From assembly GCF_002917095.1 (NCBI RefSeq), contig NZ_PQGA01000003.1:490431-554430 (forward strand): DNA of 64,000 nucleotides, in the 5' to 3' direction. Made by a program: the position numbers and the translations under genes. The notes beneath the pieces are model-generated. The model had not been told where the DNA came from. It did no database searches and saw nothing but the letters and a program-made list of their open reading frames with translations. Origin of the DNA: Paraburkholderia eburnea. Its GTDB lineage: Bacteria > Pseudomonadota > Gammaproteobacteria > Burkholderiales > Burkholderiaceae. Shown here in pieces: positions 8,611-19,088 of this stretch (the stretch's first letter is position 1; each line of letters begins with the position of its first letter).

Positions 8611-8772
8611 CTAGCCGCGCAGAACGCCCAGCAGCAAGGTGACGACGAACACCACGAGGAAGAGATAAAAGAGGATCTTCGCGATTTCCGCCGCCCCTGC
8701 GGCGATCCCGGTAAAGCCGAACACAGCGGCAATGAGGGCGATCACGAAAAACACGATGGCGTAATGAAGCAT
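8611..8772 (-). CDS. DUF1328 small membrane protein (YtjA family)
   Basis: 53 aa, almost entirely two hydrophobic helices ([20 protein letters not shown] ... [19 protein letters not shown]). This is the standard size and sequence of DUF1328/YtjA inner-membrane proteins, often associated with stress. AGGAGG lies 8 nt upstream of the ATG at 8772, so the longer in-frame extension is not the gene. Function unknown. Confidence 0.88.
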   Translation of the reverse strand: MLHYAIVFFVIALIAAVFGFTGIAAGAAEIAKILFYLFLVVFVVTLLLGVLRG

Positions 8773-8957
8773 GGCGTAATCCTCCTTGTGGGGGCGCAAA
8801 CGACGCAATGGAACAATGGGAAACGTGCCTGCGCTTTCTTTCGTCTGCGCCATGCCGAGCGCAAGAGGTGGTCCTGGGGACGCTGGAGGAGGATGGGCGC
8901 GGGTCAGGCACGCCGCGTGCTGTAGAGGGTCTTCCCTTATTCCGTGGAGAATTCCCT

Positions 8958-9095
8958 ATGAAACGCCTGATTGCCTTGCTTCTCGTTGCCGCGTCGGCTG
9001 CGGCTCTGGCCGCCTGCAACACTGTCGCGGGCGCTGGTCAGGATATGTCCGCGGGTGGCCATGCCATCACGAACTCCGCCGAGCAGGCCAAGTAA
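8958..9095 (+). CDS. Entericidin EcnA/B-family lipoprotein
   Basis: 45 aa. A short signal sequence ends in the lipobox LAAC (Cys20), followed by NTVAGAGQDMSAGGHAITNS, the conserved entericidin core. GGAGA lies 7 nt before the ATG. Entericidins are small envelope lipoproteins, described as a toxin/antidote pair in Escherichia coli; a single copy is present here, so a pair cannot be claimed. It is divergent from the DUF1328 gene. Confidence 0.88.
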   Translation: MKRLIALLLVAASAAALAACNTVAGAGQDMSAGGHAITNSAEQAK

Positions 9096-9246
9096 GTCGA
9101 CATCAATCGACCTGAACCGACGCAAGCGGCCCGGCTGACGCGGTTTGCGCATCCTGCGTCGCCCTCTTGGGCGGCGCGGGATTGCGTTATTCAAGCCAGG
9201 AAAAGACAGCGCGAGATCATTCAGCCATCCGAATCATCGGGATCGC

Positions 9247-10242
9247 TCAGGATGCGCGTTTTCTGTCGTCGAAGACGAACGACAGCCCGACACTGCCCAA
9301 TATCAGCACGGTCGCGATGACCGTCGCCTGTGTGATCGGCTCGCCGAGCGTGAGCGCGCCCAGCGCCACGGCGACCACCGGATTGACGTACATGCAGCTA
9401 CTCGCCACGAGCGGGCTCGTGTTGCGAATCAGATAGCCATAGGCGACATAGGCCGCCATCGTGCCGATCAGCATCAAATACGCAAATGCGACAAAGGGCA
9501 GAAAGTGCAGCGTGCCCATGCGCTCGCCGGTGACCAAGGCAACCAGCGTCGAAATCGCGCCACCCAGGCCAATCTGCAACGCGGTCGCGATGAACAGATC
9601 GGCAGGCAGTTCGAGCCGACCGGCCAGATGCGCGCCGATCGCCCAGAACAGCGCGCCGCCCAGAATCGCGAGACAGCCGCCCGCTGTGCCGCTCGCCCCG
9701 CCGCCGTGGCTCAGGATCGCGATGCCGATCAGGCCAAGCCCGACGGCCGCCCACTCGCCCTTCGCGATGCGCCGCCCGGCAGCCGCCGCAATCAGCGTGG
9801 CGAACAGCGGCACGGTGGCAACCATCACCGCGGCGGTGCCCGTGCCGACGGTGCGCATGCCATAAGCGAGCATCCCGCTCGACAAGCCCACGAGCATCGT
9901 GCCGACCACACCGGCGTTGCGAACCTGGGTGAGCGTCGGCATCACGGGACGCCGTCGCATCGCGAATACGAAGAGGCCAATGCCCGCCAGCAGATTGCGC
10001 AACCCGGAGAGCAGCAGCGGCGGAAATGATTCGAGCGCGACGTGCACACCGAGGTAAGTCGAACCCCAGACGAAATAGACGACCGCCAGCGACAGCGCGA
10101 CGCGGCCACTGCGCGACTGCGGCAGGCGCACGCTGCGCGCGAATTGCCAGGATCGCGCGCCAATCGCGCCAAGTGTCCGCAGCAGCCCAAGCACGTAAGG
10201 GCTGAGCGAGGAACCGGAAGGCAAACGGGGCGGCGTCGTCAT
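9247..10242 (-). CDS. DMT-superfamily (EamA) transporter
   Basis: 331 aa from the ATG at 10242. After a basic N-terminal tail there are ten hydrophobic segments arranged as two EamA repeats (ALSLAVVYFVWGSTYLGVHV opens the first; GTAGGCLAILGGALFWAIGA the second). Such proteins usually export amino acids or metabolites. The N-terminal tail of about 45 residues is longer than usual, so a start further inside is possible. Substrate unknown; no operon partners. Confidence 0.8.
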   Translation of the reverse strand: MTTPPRLPSGSSLSPYVLGLLRTLGAIGARSWQFARSVRLPQSRSGRVALSLAVVYFVWGSTYLGVHVALESFPPLLLSGLRNLLAGIGLFVFAMRRRPVMPTLTQVRNAGVVGTMLVGLSSGMLAYGMRTVGTGTAAVMVATVPLFATLIAAAAGRRIAKGEWAAVGLGLIGIAILSHGGGASGTAGGCLAILGGALFWAIGAHLAGRLELPADLFIATALQIGLGGAISTLVALVTGERMGTLHFLPFVAFAYLMLIGTMAAYVAYGYLIRNTSPLVASSCMYVNPVVAVALGALTLGEPITQATVIATVLILGSVGLSFVFDDRKRAS

Positions 10243-10915
10243 TGCACGGCCAGAGGGTCGGAGGTGAACCGGAGGGCGAACCGCGAACGTCCCGCCAGAC
10301 GAGGGACGGAACGAATGAAACGCGACGGCATGATGGAGGCGGCGAGAAAGAAGAAGACGCGAGAGTGAGCCCATCCGTGGGCGCACCCGGGCAGCACGAG
10401 ACGCGAGCGCATGAAATTGCAAGCGTTCCGCAAGCTGCCCGAAATACCCGAAGCGGGCGCCACGCATTATGCAACAAGGCGATTCGTTACGGAGCCAGCG
10501 AGCGTACTTTATGCGCCGGCACGCTGCATGCGCGCAACGGTCTGTAAAACCGGGGGCCCTGCGTGTCGCGCGAAGGCAGAAACGTGACGCTTTAATTCAT
10601 GCCGATCCGGCTTATTGAGAGCGTGCTAGGATGTCCAAATCTTTCATATTTATTACAAATTCATGCGCTCGCCGCTCGCGTTCCTTGCCTCGCTTCCACC
10701 GCGCCTCGTGCGCGGGGAGGCGTCGCGTGCGCGCACGCCACGACGTCTTCACGGTCAACCGACCCCGCTCGCCGTAGCCCGGCGTCCGCACTGAACCGCC
10801 CTCCTGCTCCGGAGCCGTTCAGTCGGGCTCCGGGCCGATCCCACGCCCCTTTTTGAGGCCTTCCCAGGCCTCTTCCCCTATTCCCTTATACCCATCCGGA
10901 TCGCAGGAGAACCCC
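10243..10915. other. Intergenic region upstream of rnk
   Basis: No supported gene in 673 nt. It contains an extended -10-like TGCTAGGAT near 10625, an AT-rich stretch (10635-10670) unlike its surroundings, and two hairpins in what would be the rnk leader: ccggagcc/ggctccgg (10809-10833) and gaggcc/ggcctc (10855-10872). These may be promoter and leader structure for rnk; neither is proven. Confidence 0.4.
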
Positions 10916-11323
10916 ATGTCGAAGAAAATTCGCTATCTGACCGAGCTCGATCTCGCCCGCCTCGAAAAATGCGCGGCCGAACCGGGCGCCGCGCCCGCGC
11001 GCCAACTGATGCTCGACGAGTTGCTCGAACGCGCCGAAATCGTCGATGCGCGCGAAGTCGCCGCCAACGTCGTGACCATGAACTCGCAGGTCACGCTCAC
11101 GAGCGAGCGCACCGGCGAGCCCGTAACCTGGACCGTCGTGTACCCCGCGAACGCGAGCGTCGACGATGGGCGGCTCAACGTGTTTTCGCCCGCGGGCCTC
11201 GCGTTGCTAGGCGCGAAACGAGGCGACAAGGTGCGCTTCACGCCACCCAGCGGCGAGATCGAAACGCTCAAGATCACCCGCATCCTGTTCCAGCCCGAAG
11301 CGGCCGACGACTTCGCGCTTTGA
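10916..11323 (+). CDS. rnk: Regulator of nucleoside diphosphate kinase (Rnk)
   Basis: 135 aa. An N-terminal helical segment (residues 1-50, LTELDLARLEKCAAE...) precedes a GreA/GreB C-terminal-like FKBP-fold domain (VTLTSERTGEPVTWTVVYP ... VFSPAGLALLGAKRGDKVRF). This matches Rnk, an RNA-polymerase secondary-channel-binding protein that affects nucleotide pools. Start at 10916 follows CAGGAGA. Rnk lacks the acidic coiled-coil tip of GreA, as here. Confidence 0.85.
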   Translation: MSKKIRYLTELDLARLEKCAAEPGAAPARQLMLDELLERAEIVDAREVAANVVTMNSQVTLTSERTGEPVTWTVVYPANASVDDGRLNVFSPAGLALLGAKRGDKVRFTPPSGEIETLKITRILFQPEAADDFAL

Positions 11324-11530
11324 CGCCACGCAGGCACGCTCGACACCGTGCCTGCGACTGTTCCTGGACTGTGCCTGGCCTGCTCGCGCAAGATTTTTCC
11401 GCCCCATTTTTCGCGAAGAAACCGCGCGATGTCCTATATGAGTCGCGCGCGCGAACAGCGGTTTTCCCTGCCACATCTCGCGCACAAAGGCACTTGCCAG
11501 AGTGTCGCAGCGCGGTGTATCGTTTGGCCT

Positions 11531-13698
<2,168 letters not shown>

Positions 13699-13926
13699 GC
13701 GTCGATCCCGGTTTCGCTGCGCTGCACGATGAAAAATCACGCGTGCGGCGCGGTGAGGCTGCGATCGGGAGGTCGAAACACTTTCTAACGACTCTGGCCA
13801 CTCGCTGACAAGCGCACACACCCGGATACGGTGGGCGTGGCTACGATGGGTGTACTGGAGGTGCGGTTCGGGCCTGATTTATGCGGGTCGTTCTGCATCG
13901 CATCCCTCATACAGTTGGAGTCGATC

Positions 13927-14148
13927 ATGAAATCCTTCACACGTGCCCGTACCCTGTTGACGATTACCACGCTCGTTGCCGTGATCGGCAGTCTCGCCGC
14001 TTGCGACGACATGTCCAGACGCGACCGTGACACCGCCATCGGCGCGGGCGTCGGCGGCGCGGCGGGCGCCGTGGTCGGCGGCAGCGCGCTTTCCACCGTG
14101 GGCGGCGCAGCGGTCGGCGGCATCATCGGCAATCAGGTTGGCAAGTAA
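13927..14148 (+). CDS. Glycine-zipper lipoprotein (OsmB-like)
   Basis: 73 aa. Signal peptide ending in the lipobox SLAAC, a short charged segment (DDMSRRDRDT) and then a glycine-zipper region (AIGAGVGGAAGAVVGG...AAVGGIIGNQVGK) expected to insert in or lie on a membrane. Similar to OsmB/Rcf-type small outer-membrane lipoproteins. The start at 13927 is preferred to an upstream in-frame start because it begins the signal peptide and follows GGAG. Role probably in envelope stress; not specific. Confidence 0.8.
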   Translation: MKSFTRARTLLTITTLVAVIGSLAACDDMSRRDRDTAIGAGVGGAAGAVVGGSALSTVGGAAVGGIIGNQVGK

Positions 14149-14242
14149 CGACGCGCGGCAACGGCGGCAATAAGTAACGCCACCGCCCCTCGAAGGCCGT
14201 TGAAGAACTGCAAACACAACAGGCAGGTTTCAGAGAGGACAC

Positions 14243-14280
14243 GCGGCGCATGTTCTTGGGGACATGCGCCGCCTTTGCGT
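14243..14280 (+). terminator. Strong hairpin after the glycine-zipper gene
   Basis: An 11-bp perfect stem, gcggcgcatgt (14243-14253) with acatgcgccgc (14262-14272), followed by ctttgcgttct. The T tract is interrupted, so termination efficiency is uncertain. Confidence 0.55.
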
Positions 14281-14392
14281 TCTAGCGCCAGCGCGCCCCG
14301 CCACCCGTAAGAAAATGCAACATAAACGGCCCACGCCGGTCGTGGCGAGATGAACGAGGCGTGCTAGCCTGAAGAGTCCGCCTGGAGTTGCC

Positions 14393-14950
14393 ATGAAATC
14401 CCCGTTCCCGATGTACGCCCGGCGCGCTGTCGCCGCTCTCATTCCGTCCGCGCCGCGCGGTCCGTTCAAGTGGGCCGCGTCGTTGTGCGCAGGCGCGGCG
14501 CTGCTCGCGCTGTCGGGCTGCTATTACTACACGCCCTACGGTTATTCGCCCTATCCGTATTACTACGGTACGGTTCCCGCCATGAGCACGCAGCAGGAAA
14601 CCGATGTTGGCGTTGCGGGCTCAACGAGCACGCAGACGAGCCAGCGGCCCAACCCCGCGCCCGCCGCCGTCGCCGACGCGCAATATCCGGGTCCGCTCTA
14701 TCCCAACCCGCCCGTTGCCGTGGGCGTGCCGGCGTGGCCGGCCTATCCTGCTTATCCGGCCTACTACAACTGGCCGGGGTACTACTCGTATCCCGCTTAC
14801 TACGGCTACGGCGGATGGGGCTGGGGCGCCCCGGCCGTTTCGTTCAGCGTGGGTTATTGGGGCGGTGGCTACTGGGGTCACGGCGGTTGGGGCCACGGTG
14901 GCTGGGGCCATGGCGGCTGGGGTCACGGCGGTGGCGGCCACTGGCACTGA
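14393..14950 (+). CDS. Tyr/Gly/Trp/His-rich lipoprotein
   Basis: 185 aa. A long N region with a hydrophobic segment ends in a lipobox (LLALSGC), after which the protein is very rich in Tyr and Pro (YYYTPYGYSPYPYYY), then has a linker, then several PAYPAYYNWPGYYSYPAYYG-like runs, and ends in about four GGWGH units and HWH. GGAG precedes the ATG. Composition suggests an extended surface or periplasmic lipoprotein able to bind metal through its His-rich tail, but no enzymatic domain is visible. Function unknown. Confidence 0.7.
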   Translation: MKSPFPMYARRAVAALIPSAPRGPFKWAASLCAGAALLALSGCYYYTPYGYSPYPYYYGTVPAMSTQQETDVGVAGSTSTQTSQRPNPAPAAVADAQYPGPLYPNPPVAVGVPAWPAYPAYPAYYNWPGYYSYPAYYGYGGWGWGAPAVSFSVGYWGGGYWGHGGWGHGGWGHGGWGHGGGGHWH

Positions 14951-15252
14951 GCGGAGAAATCGCCCATCGGTCGCCGCACGGCCGTACTTTCCCTGCTTGA
15001 CGCTTGCGCACCATTTTCTATCCTGAAAGTGGGCATCGGGGATTGAAGCACTGCCTTACTGAATAAGCCCTCCTCTGCGCGCTGCGTCTCGCTGGCCGGC
15101 GCGTTGCCTGCCTTGCCGCTCGCCTGGCCGTTTGCCTTGTCGTTCGTTTTACCGTCTGCGTCGCCAACGCCCTACCCGGCACGCCGCGCGCGCCTGCGCC
15201 TTGCGCCCTCGCTCATGCGCGCGCCGATACGAACCAGCAGAAAGGAGACGTC
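14951..15252. other. Intergenic region upstream of lactate permease
   Basis: 302 nt. No supported gene, RNA or clear promoter. Cytosine/thymine-rich from about 15060 onwards; the last 12 nt hold the AAAGGAG ribosome site of the permease. Confidence 0.4.
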
Positions 15253-16854
15253 ATGTTCCATCAGTTGTTGACTCCCATCGGCAATTCGCTGCTCCTGTCG
15301 TTTCTCGTCGCCGTCCTGCCGATCGTCGTGGTGCTGCTCATGCTGGGCTGGGCGCGCCGGCCCGCGTGGCAGGCCTCGCTCGCGGGGCTCGTCGTGGGCC
15401 TGATCGTCGCCATCGCGGGCTGGCAGTTCCCGGTCAATCTGGCGATCAGCGCGGTGCTCAACGGCGTAGTCTTCGCGCTCTGGCCGGTCATGTGGATCGT
15501 CGTCACGGCCATCCTGCTCTACAACATCGCGCTGAGATCGGGCCGCTTCGCGGCGTTTCGCATGTGGCTGCTCGACAATCTGCCGAACGACCGGCGCATC
15601 GTGCTCGTGGTCGTGGGTTTTTCATTCGGCGCCCTGTTCGAAGGGATTTCCGGCTTCGGCACGCCAATCGCCATCACGAGTTCGCTGCTCATCATGCTGG
15701 GCTTTCCGACACTCGAAGCGCTCACCTTCACGCTGATCTTCAACACCGCGCCCGTGGCGTTCGGCGCGCTGGGCGTGCCGATCACGGTGCTCGGCGCGGT
15801 CACGCACCTGCCCGCCGACGTGCTGGGCCAGATGGTCGGCCGCCAGTTGCCGTTCTTCGCGCTGCTGCTGCCGTTCTATGTGATCGCCATCTACGCGGGC
15901 GTGGGCGGCATGTTGCGCATCTGGCCGGTGCTGCTGGTCTCGGGCGGCAGTTTCGCGCTCACGCAGTTCGTCACCTCGAACTTCGTCAACTACAGCCTCA
16001 CCGACGTGCTGTCCTCGCTCGTGTCGCTGATCCTCACGATCCTGTTCCTGCGCGTATGGAAACCGGTGCCCGATGCACGCTTCGAGATCCGCGTCGATCG
16101 CGCGAAGGAAGTACGCGGCAGCGTCACGGGGGCGCAGGGCTGGTATCCGTGGATCATCGTCGCGGCGGTCGTGATCATCTGGACCGTCGCCAAGGTCTTC
16201 GCGATCGGCGACGTCAAGGTGCCCTGGCCGGGTCTGAACAAGGCCGTGTTCATCACGCTCTACAAGACGCCCTATGGCGCGGTGTGGGATTTCCAGCCGC
16301 TCGCGACCGGCACGGCGATTCTGGTCTCGGCCATCATCACGGCCTTCGTGGTGCGCCTGAAACCCGCCGACTTCGGCGGCGCCGTCGTGGATACCTGGGT
16401 GCAGACGCGCATCGCCATCCTGACCGTGGCCACCATCGTCGGCCTCGCCTTTCTGATGAACTACTCCGGGCTCACCTACACGCTGGGCCTGGGCGTCGCG
16501 TCGGTGGGCGCGTTGTTCCCGCTGGTGTCGGCATTTCTCGGCTGGGTCGCCGTCTTCCTGTCGGGCAGCGATACCTCGGGCAACGCGCTGTTCGGCAATC
16601 TTCAGGTCGTGGCCGCGCAGCAGCTCAACCTCAACCCGGTGCTGATGGCGGCGACCAATTCATCGGGCGGCGTGATGGGCAAGATGATCTCGCCGCAGAA
16701 CATCGCAACCGGCGTCGCGACCACCGAACTCAAAGGCCAGGAAGGTCATGTATTCGCGCGCACGTTCAAGCACTCGATCCTGATGACGGTGCTGCTCGGC
16801 ATTCTGGTGTGGCTGCAACAGAACGTATTTACATGGATGATTCCGCCGCACTGA
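15253..16854 (+). CDS. lldP: L-lactate permease
   Basis: 533 aa with at least twelve hydrophobic helices. Family blocks include GFSFGALFEGISGFGTPIAI, SGLTYTLGLGVASVGALFP, the loop LSGSDTSGNALFGNLQ and SSGGVMGKMISPQNIATGVA, all typical of LctP/LldP proton-lactate symporters. AAAGGAG lies 6 nt upstream of the ATG. Neither an lldR regulator nor an lldD dehydrogenase is adjacent, so it is a free-standing transporter gene ending at a bidirectional terminator shared with bamC. Confidence 0.93.
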   Translation: MFHQLLTPIGNSLLLSFLVAVLPIVVVLLMLGWARRPAWQASLAGLVVGLIVAIAGWQFPVNLAISAVLNGVVFALWPVMWIVVTAILLYNIALRSGRFAAFRMWLLDNLPNDRRIVLVVVGFSFGALFEGISGFGTPIAITSSLLIMLGFPTLEALTFTLIFNTAPVAFGALGVPITVLGAVTHLPADVLGQMVGRQLPFFALLLPFYVIAIYAGVGGMLRIWPVLLVSGGSFALTQFVTSNFVNYSLTDVLSSLVSLILTILFLRVWKPVPDARFEIRVDRAKEVRGSVTGAQGWYPWIIVAAVVIIWTVAKVFAIGDVKVPWPGLNKAVFITLYKTPYGAVWDFQPLATGTAILVSAIITAFVVRLKPADFGGAVVDTWVQTRIAILTVATIVGLAFLMNYSGLTYTLGLGVASVGALFPLVSAFLGWVAVFLSGSDTSGNALFGNLQVVAAQQLNLNPVLMAATNSSGGVMGKMISPQNIATGVATTELKGQEGHVFARTFKHSILMTVLLGILVWLQQNVFTWMIPPH

Positions 16855-16873
16855 GCGCGCTGGCTTCATGACG

Positions 16874-16909
16874 AAAAAAACCCGCCTGCTTGCGCAAGGC
16901 GGGTTTTTT
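16874..16909. terminator. Bidirectional terminator between lldP and bamC
   Basis: Stem cccgcct (16881-16887) with aggcggg (16897-16903), flanked by seven A on one side and six T on the other, so it serves the plus-strand lldP and the minus-strand bamC. Confidence 0.85.
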
Positions 16910-16937
16910 ATGGGCGACGCTTAAACGCTATGACGCG

Positions 16938-18203
16938 TTAGTGCAGCTCTTCGACCACGAGGCCCATGATTTCGCGCGCAGGACGCGACGAATCGATCTG
17001 GCCGCTGTCGTCCAGCACCGAGACGCGGGTTTGATTCTCGGTGACGGCGCGCACGTTGACCTTGTATTGCTTCGCGACCTTTTCCTTGCGGCCGTGGAAG
17101 ATCTGGTTCCAGAAGCCTTGCTCGGCCGAGGTCATATCCTGCGGATCGACGTAGCGCACGTAGTAGATGCCCTTCGAGCGATCGCGATCGTCCACCGTGA
17201 AGTTCGCGCGGTCGAGCGCGAGACCCACGCGCAGCCATGCGCGGTCATACGGCTCGCCCAGCGTCAGCTCGGTCGAGGTGTATTGACCGCCGGTTGCACC
17301 GCCGGCGCCCTTCGACGAACCCGTTGCCGTCGGGCTTTGGCCCACGGCTGCCGCGTTTTGCGCAGCAATCGCCGCGGCGGCCGGATCGGCCTTCGACGCC
17401 GCACCGTTCGCGCCATTGGCCGTCTTCGCGTTGTCGCTCGCCTTGGCGTCGGCTTCCGCGGCCACCTGGGCGTCCGGCACGCCGGGCTTGGCGCGCGCGA
17501 GCGTCACCATCAGGCGCTTGAGGTATTCCTGCTCGAGCGCCGGATCGTTGGGCTTGGGCACCCACTTGCTGGTTTCGTTGTTGGTGCCCGACAGTTGTTC
17601 GCTCAGGCCCTTCTGGCTGATGAACACGTAGGTGCCGCCCGTGGGCGACGTTTCCAGACGGGTGCGGTACTTGTTGCGCTCCGCCGTGACGTAGGAATTG
17701 CCCGTGGCCCACGACAGCGTGTTACGGATCAGACCGTCGTTGATCTTCGGATGGGTTTCGTTCCAGTCCGTTTCCATCAGACCCTTGTCGCGCTGATCGA
17801 CCACCAGCAGGAAGCCCTGTTCCTGCCAGAAGCGGCGGACTTGCGCCCAGACGTCGGCGGGCGTGCGGCTGTCGATGACGAGCCAGCTTTCCGTACCGTC
17901 GCGCTGGATATGCATGCCCGGCACCTGCGGCAGCACTTCGCTGCTTTCGTCGACGGCGGGCGCGCTGGACTGCACCTGCTTGAGCGCGGACAGCGAGGTT
18001 TCGCCGCCCTGCGGGGGCAGCGAGCGCTGATCGGCGGTTTCGTCGAGCATGTTCGGCGGAACGGCCAGCGACGACTGCTTCGCTTTTGCGTCGCTACGGT
18101 AATCGATCTTGCCCGGCGTCGGCGAACTGCAGCCGGCGACCAGCCCGCCTGCCATCAGGAGCGCAAACGCGCGCGCGGCAAGACGTTGATGAAAATCACT
18201 CAT
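16938..18203 (-). CDS. bamC: Outer membrane assembly factor BamC
   Basis: 421 aa lipoprotein (lipobox GGLVAGC, Cys near residue 25) followed by the unstructured BamC segment (SSPTPGKIDYRSDAKAKQSS) that contacts BamD, and two helix-grip domains; the C-terminal one ends with KVNVRAVTENQTRVSVLDD. An Ala-rich linker with about 50 extra residues (near 255-310) sits between the domains. Start at 18203 is chosen for the signal peptide. BamC is an accessory subunit of the beta-barrel assembly machine. The usual dapA neighbour is not adjacent here. Confidence 0.87.
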   Translation of the reverse strand: MSDFHQRLAARAFALLMAGGLVAGCSSPTPGKIDYRSDAKAKQSSLAVPPNMLDETADQRSLPPQGGETSLSALKQVQSSAPAVDESSEVLPQVPGMHIQRDGTESWLVIDSRTPADVWAQVRRFWQEQGFLLVVDQRDKGLMETDWNETHPKINDGLIRNTLSWATGNSYVTAERNKYRTRLETSPTGGTYVFISQKGLSEQLSGTNNETSKWVPKPNDPALEQEYLKRLMVTLARAKPGVPDAQVAAEADAKASDNAKTANGANGAASKADPAAAAIAAQNAAAVGQSPTATGSSKGAGGATGGQYTSTELTLGEPYDRAWLRVGLALDRANFTVDDRDRSKGIYYVRYVDPQDMTSAEQGFWNQIFHGRKEKVAKQYKVNVRAVTENQTRVSVLDDSGQIDSSRPAREIMGLVVEELH

Positions 18204-18593
18204 GTTCGGGTAATCCCTTCGGCTACGGCCACGGCCAGTGTGTGCGTGGATCAACCAGCCATTTTACCGGCGAGATGGCACGCTGTGCAAAAACAGGGTT
18301 AAGCCGACGCGTTTCCGTATGTTGCCGAGGCAAGGAGCGGCCGCGTATGACGGTGCACGACACGCGCGGCGATGCCCTTCATGTAACCTTCATCAACATT
18401 CCAGAAACGCTGTCAAACCGGCTTACCTATGACAAATCTCATTTTTTATCAATGATTTAGCGAAACACAGACGTTCGGCGCAAATTTGTCCTGGCTGGCT
18501 TTTTTGTTCCATATGACTTGTCACGGCGACCCGGTGCTACTTTTTCCCAAAATCTCAAAATAAAAATTCGAAAAACGTAGCACGGAGAGCGTC
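18204..18593. other. AT-richer intergenic region bamC / DUF2844 gene
   Basis: 390 nt without a supported gene. From about 18400 it is distinctly AT-rich. A possible promoter for the plus-strand pair is TTGTCC (18486-18491), 18 nt, CATATG (18510-18515). A 7-bp inverted repeat gtgctac/gtagcac (18534-18540 and 18577-18583) flanks an A/T-rich loop just before the start and could be an operator or leader hairpin. Confidence 0.35.
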
Positions 18594-19088
18594 ATGACAA
18601 TTTGCAGCCTCATGCGGGCAGGCCGAGTCGCGGCTTTCGCCTGCCTTGCCTCAGCCCTTGCCGCCACGGCCACGCCGGCCCGCGCGGCGCTCGGGGACAT
18701 CGCCACGGCCCGCCCGACAGCGAGTGCCGCAAGCGACTCGAACGCCACGCACTATCTGCCAGGCGGCGCCGTGCGCGTGACGCAAACCATCGATGCGTTC
18801 GGCACGCGCCTGCGCGAATACGTCGCCACGGGCAGCGGCGAGGTCTTCGCCTACACCTGGCAAGGGCCGTCGGCGCCGAACCTCGATATCCTGCTCGGCC
18901 GCTATGCCGGCGAGTACCAGAGCGGCGCCGTCGCCCTGCACCTTGCCGGGCGCGACGGCCTGCACGCCGCGCGCGTGGATACGCCCAGCGTCGTCGTCGA
19001 ATCCGGTGGACTGATGCGCAGCTATGTGGGCCGTGCGTGGCTGCCGTCCGCGCTGCCCGCCGGTATCACAGAAGGAGACCTGCGATGA
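18594..19088 (+). CDS. DUF2844 exported protein
   Basis: 164 aa with a signal peptide (cleavage after ...ATPARA) and a compact domain (HYLPGGAVRVTQTIDAFGTRLREYV ... VFAYTWQGPSAPNLDILLG) typical of DUF2844, a family seen mainly in Burkholderiaceae. No catalytic motif is obvious. Its stop overlaps the start of the DUF3443 gene by ATGA, and this pairing recurs in the group, so the two products probably act together outside the cytoplasm. Function unknown. Confidence 0.8.
   Translation: MTICSLMRAGRVAAFACLASALAATATPARAALGDIATARPTASAASDSNATHYLPGGAVRVTQTIDAFGTRLREYVATGSGEVFAYTWQGPSAPNLDILLGRYAGEYQSGAVALHLAGRDGLHAARVDTPSVVVESGGLMRSYVGRAWLPSALPAGITEGDLR

Noticed and set aside
8958..9095. Complete entericidin toxin-antitoxin pair
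   Set aside because: Only one small lipoprotein gene is present; no second entericidin frame occurs nearby.
11324..11360. Rho-independent terminator of rnk
   Set aside because: The gcaggcac/gtgcctgc inverted repeat is clear, but no T tract follows and the loop is long, so I did not list it as a terminator.
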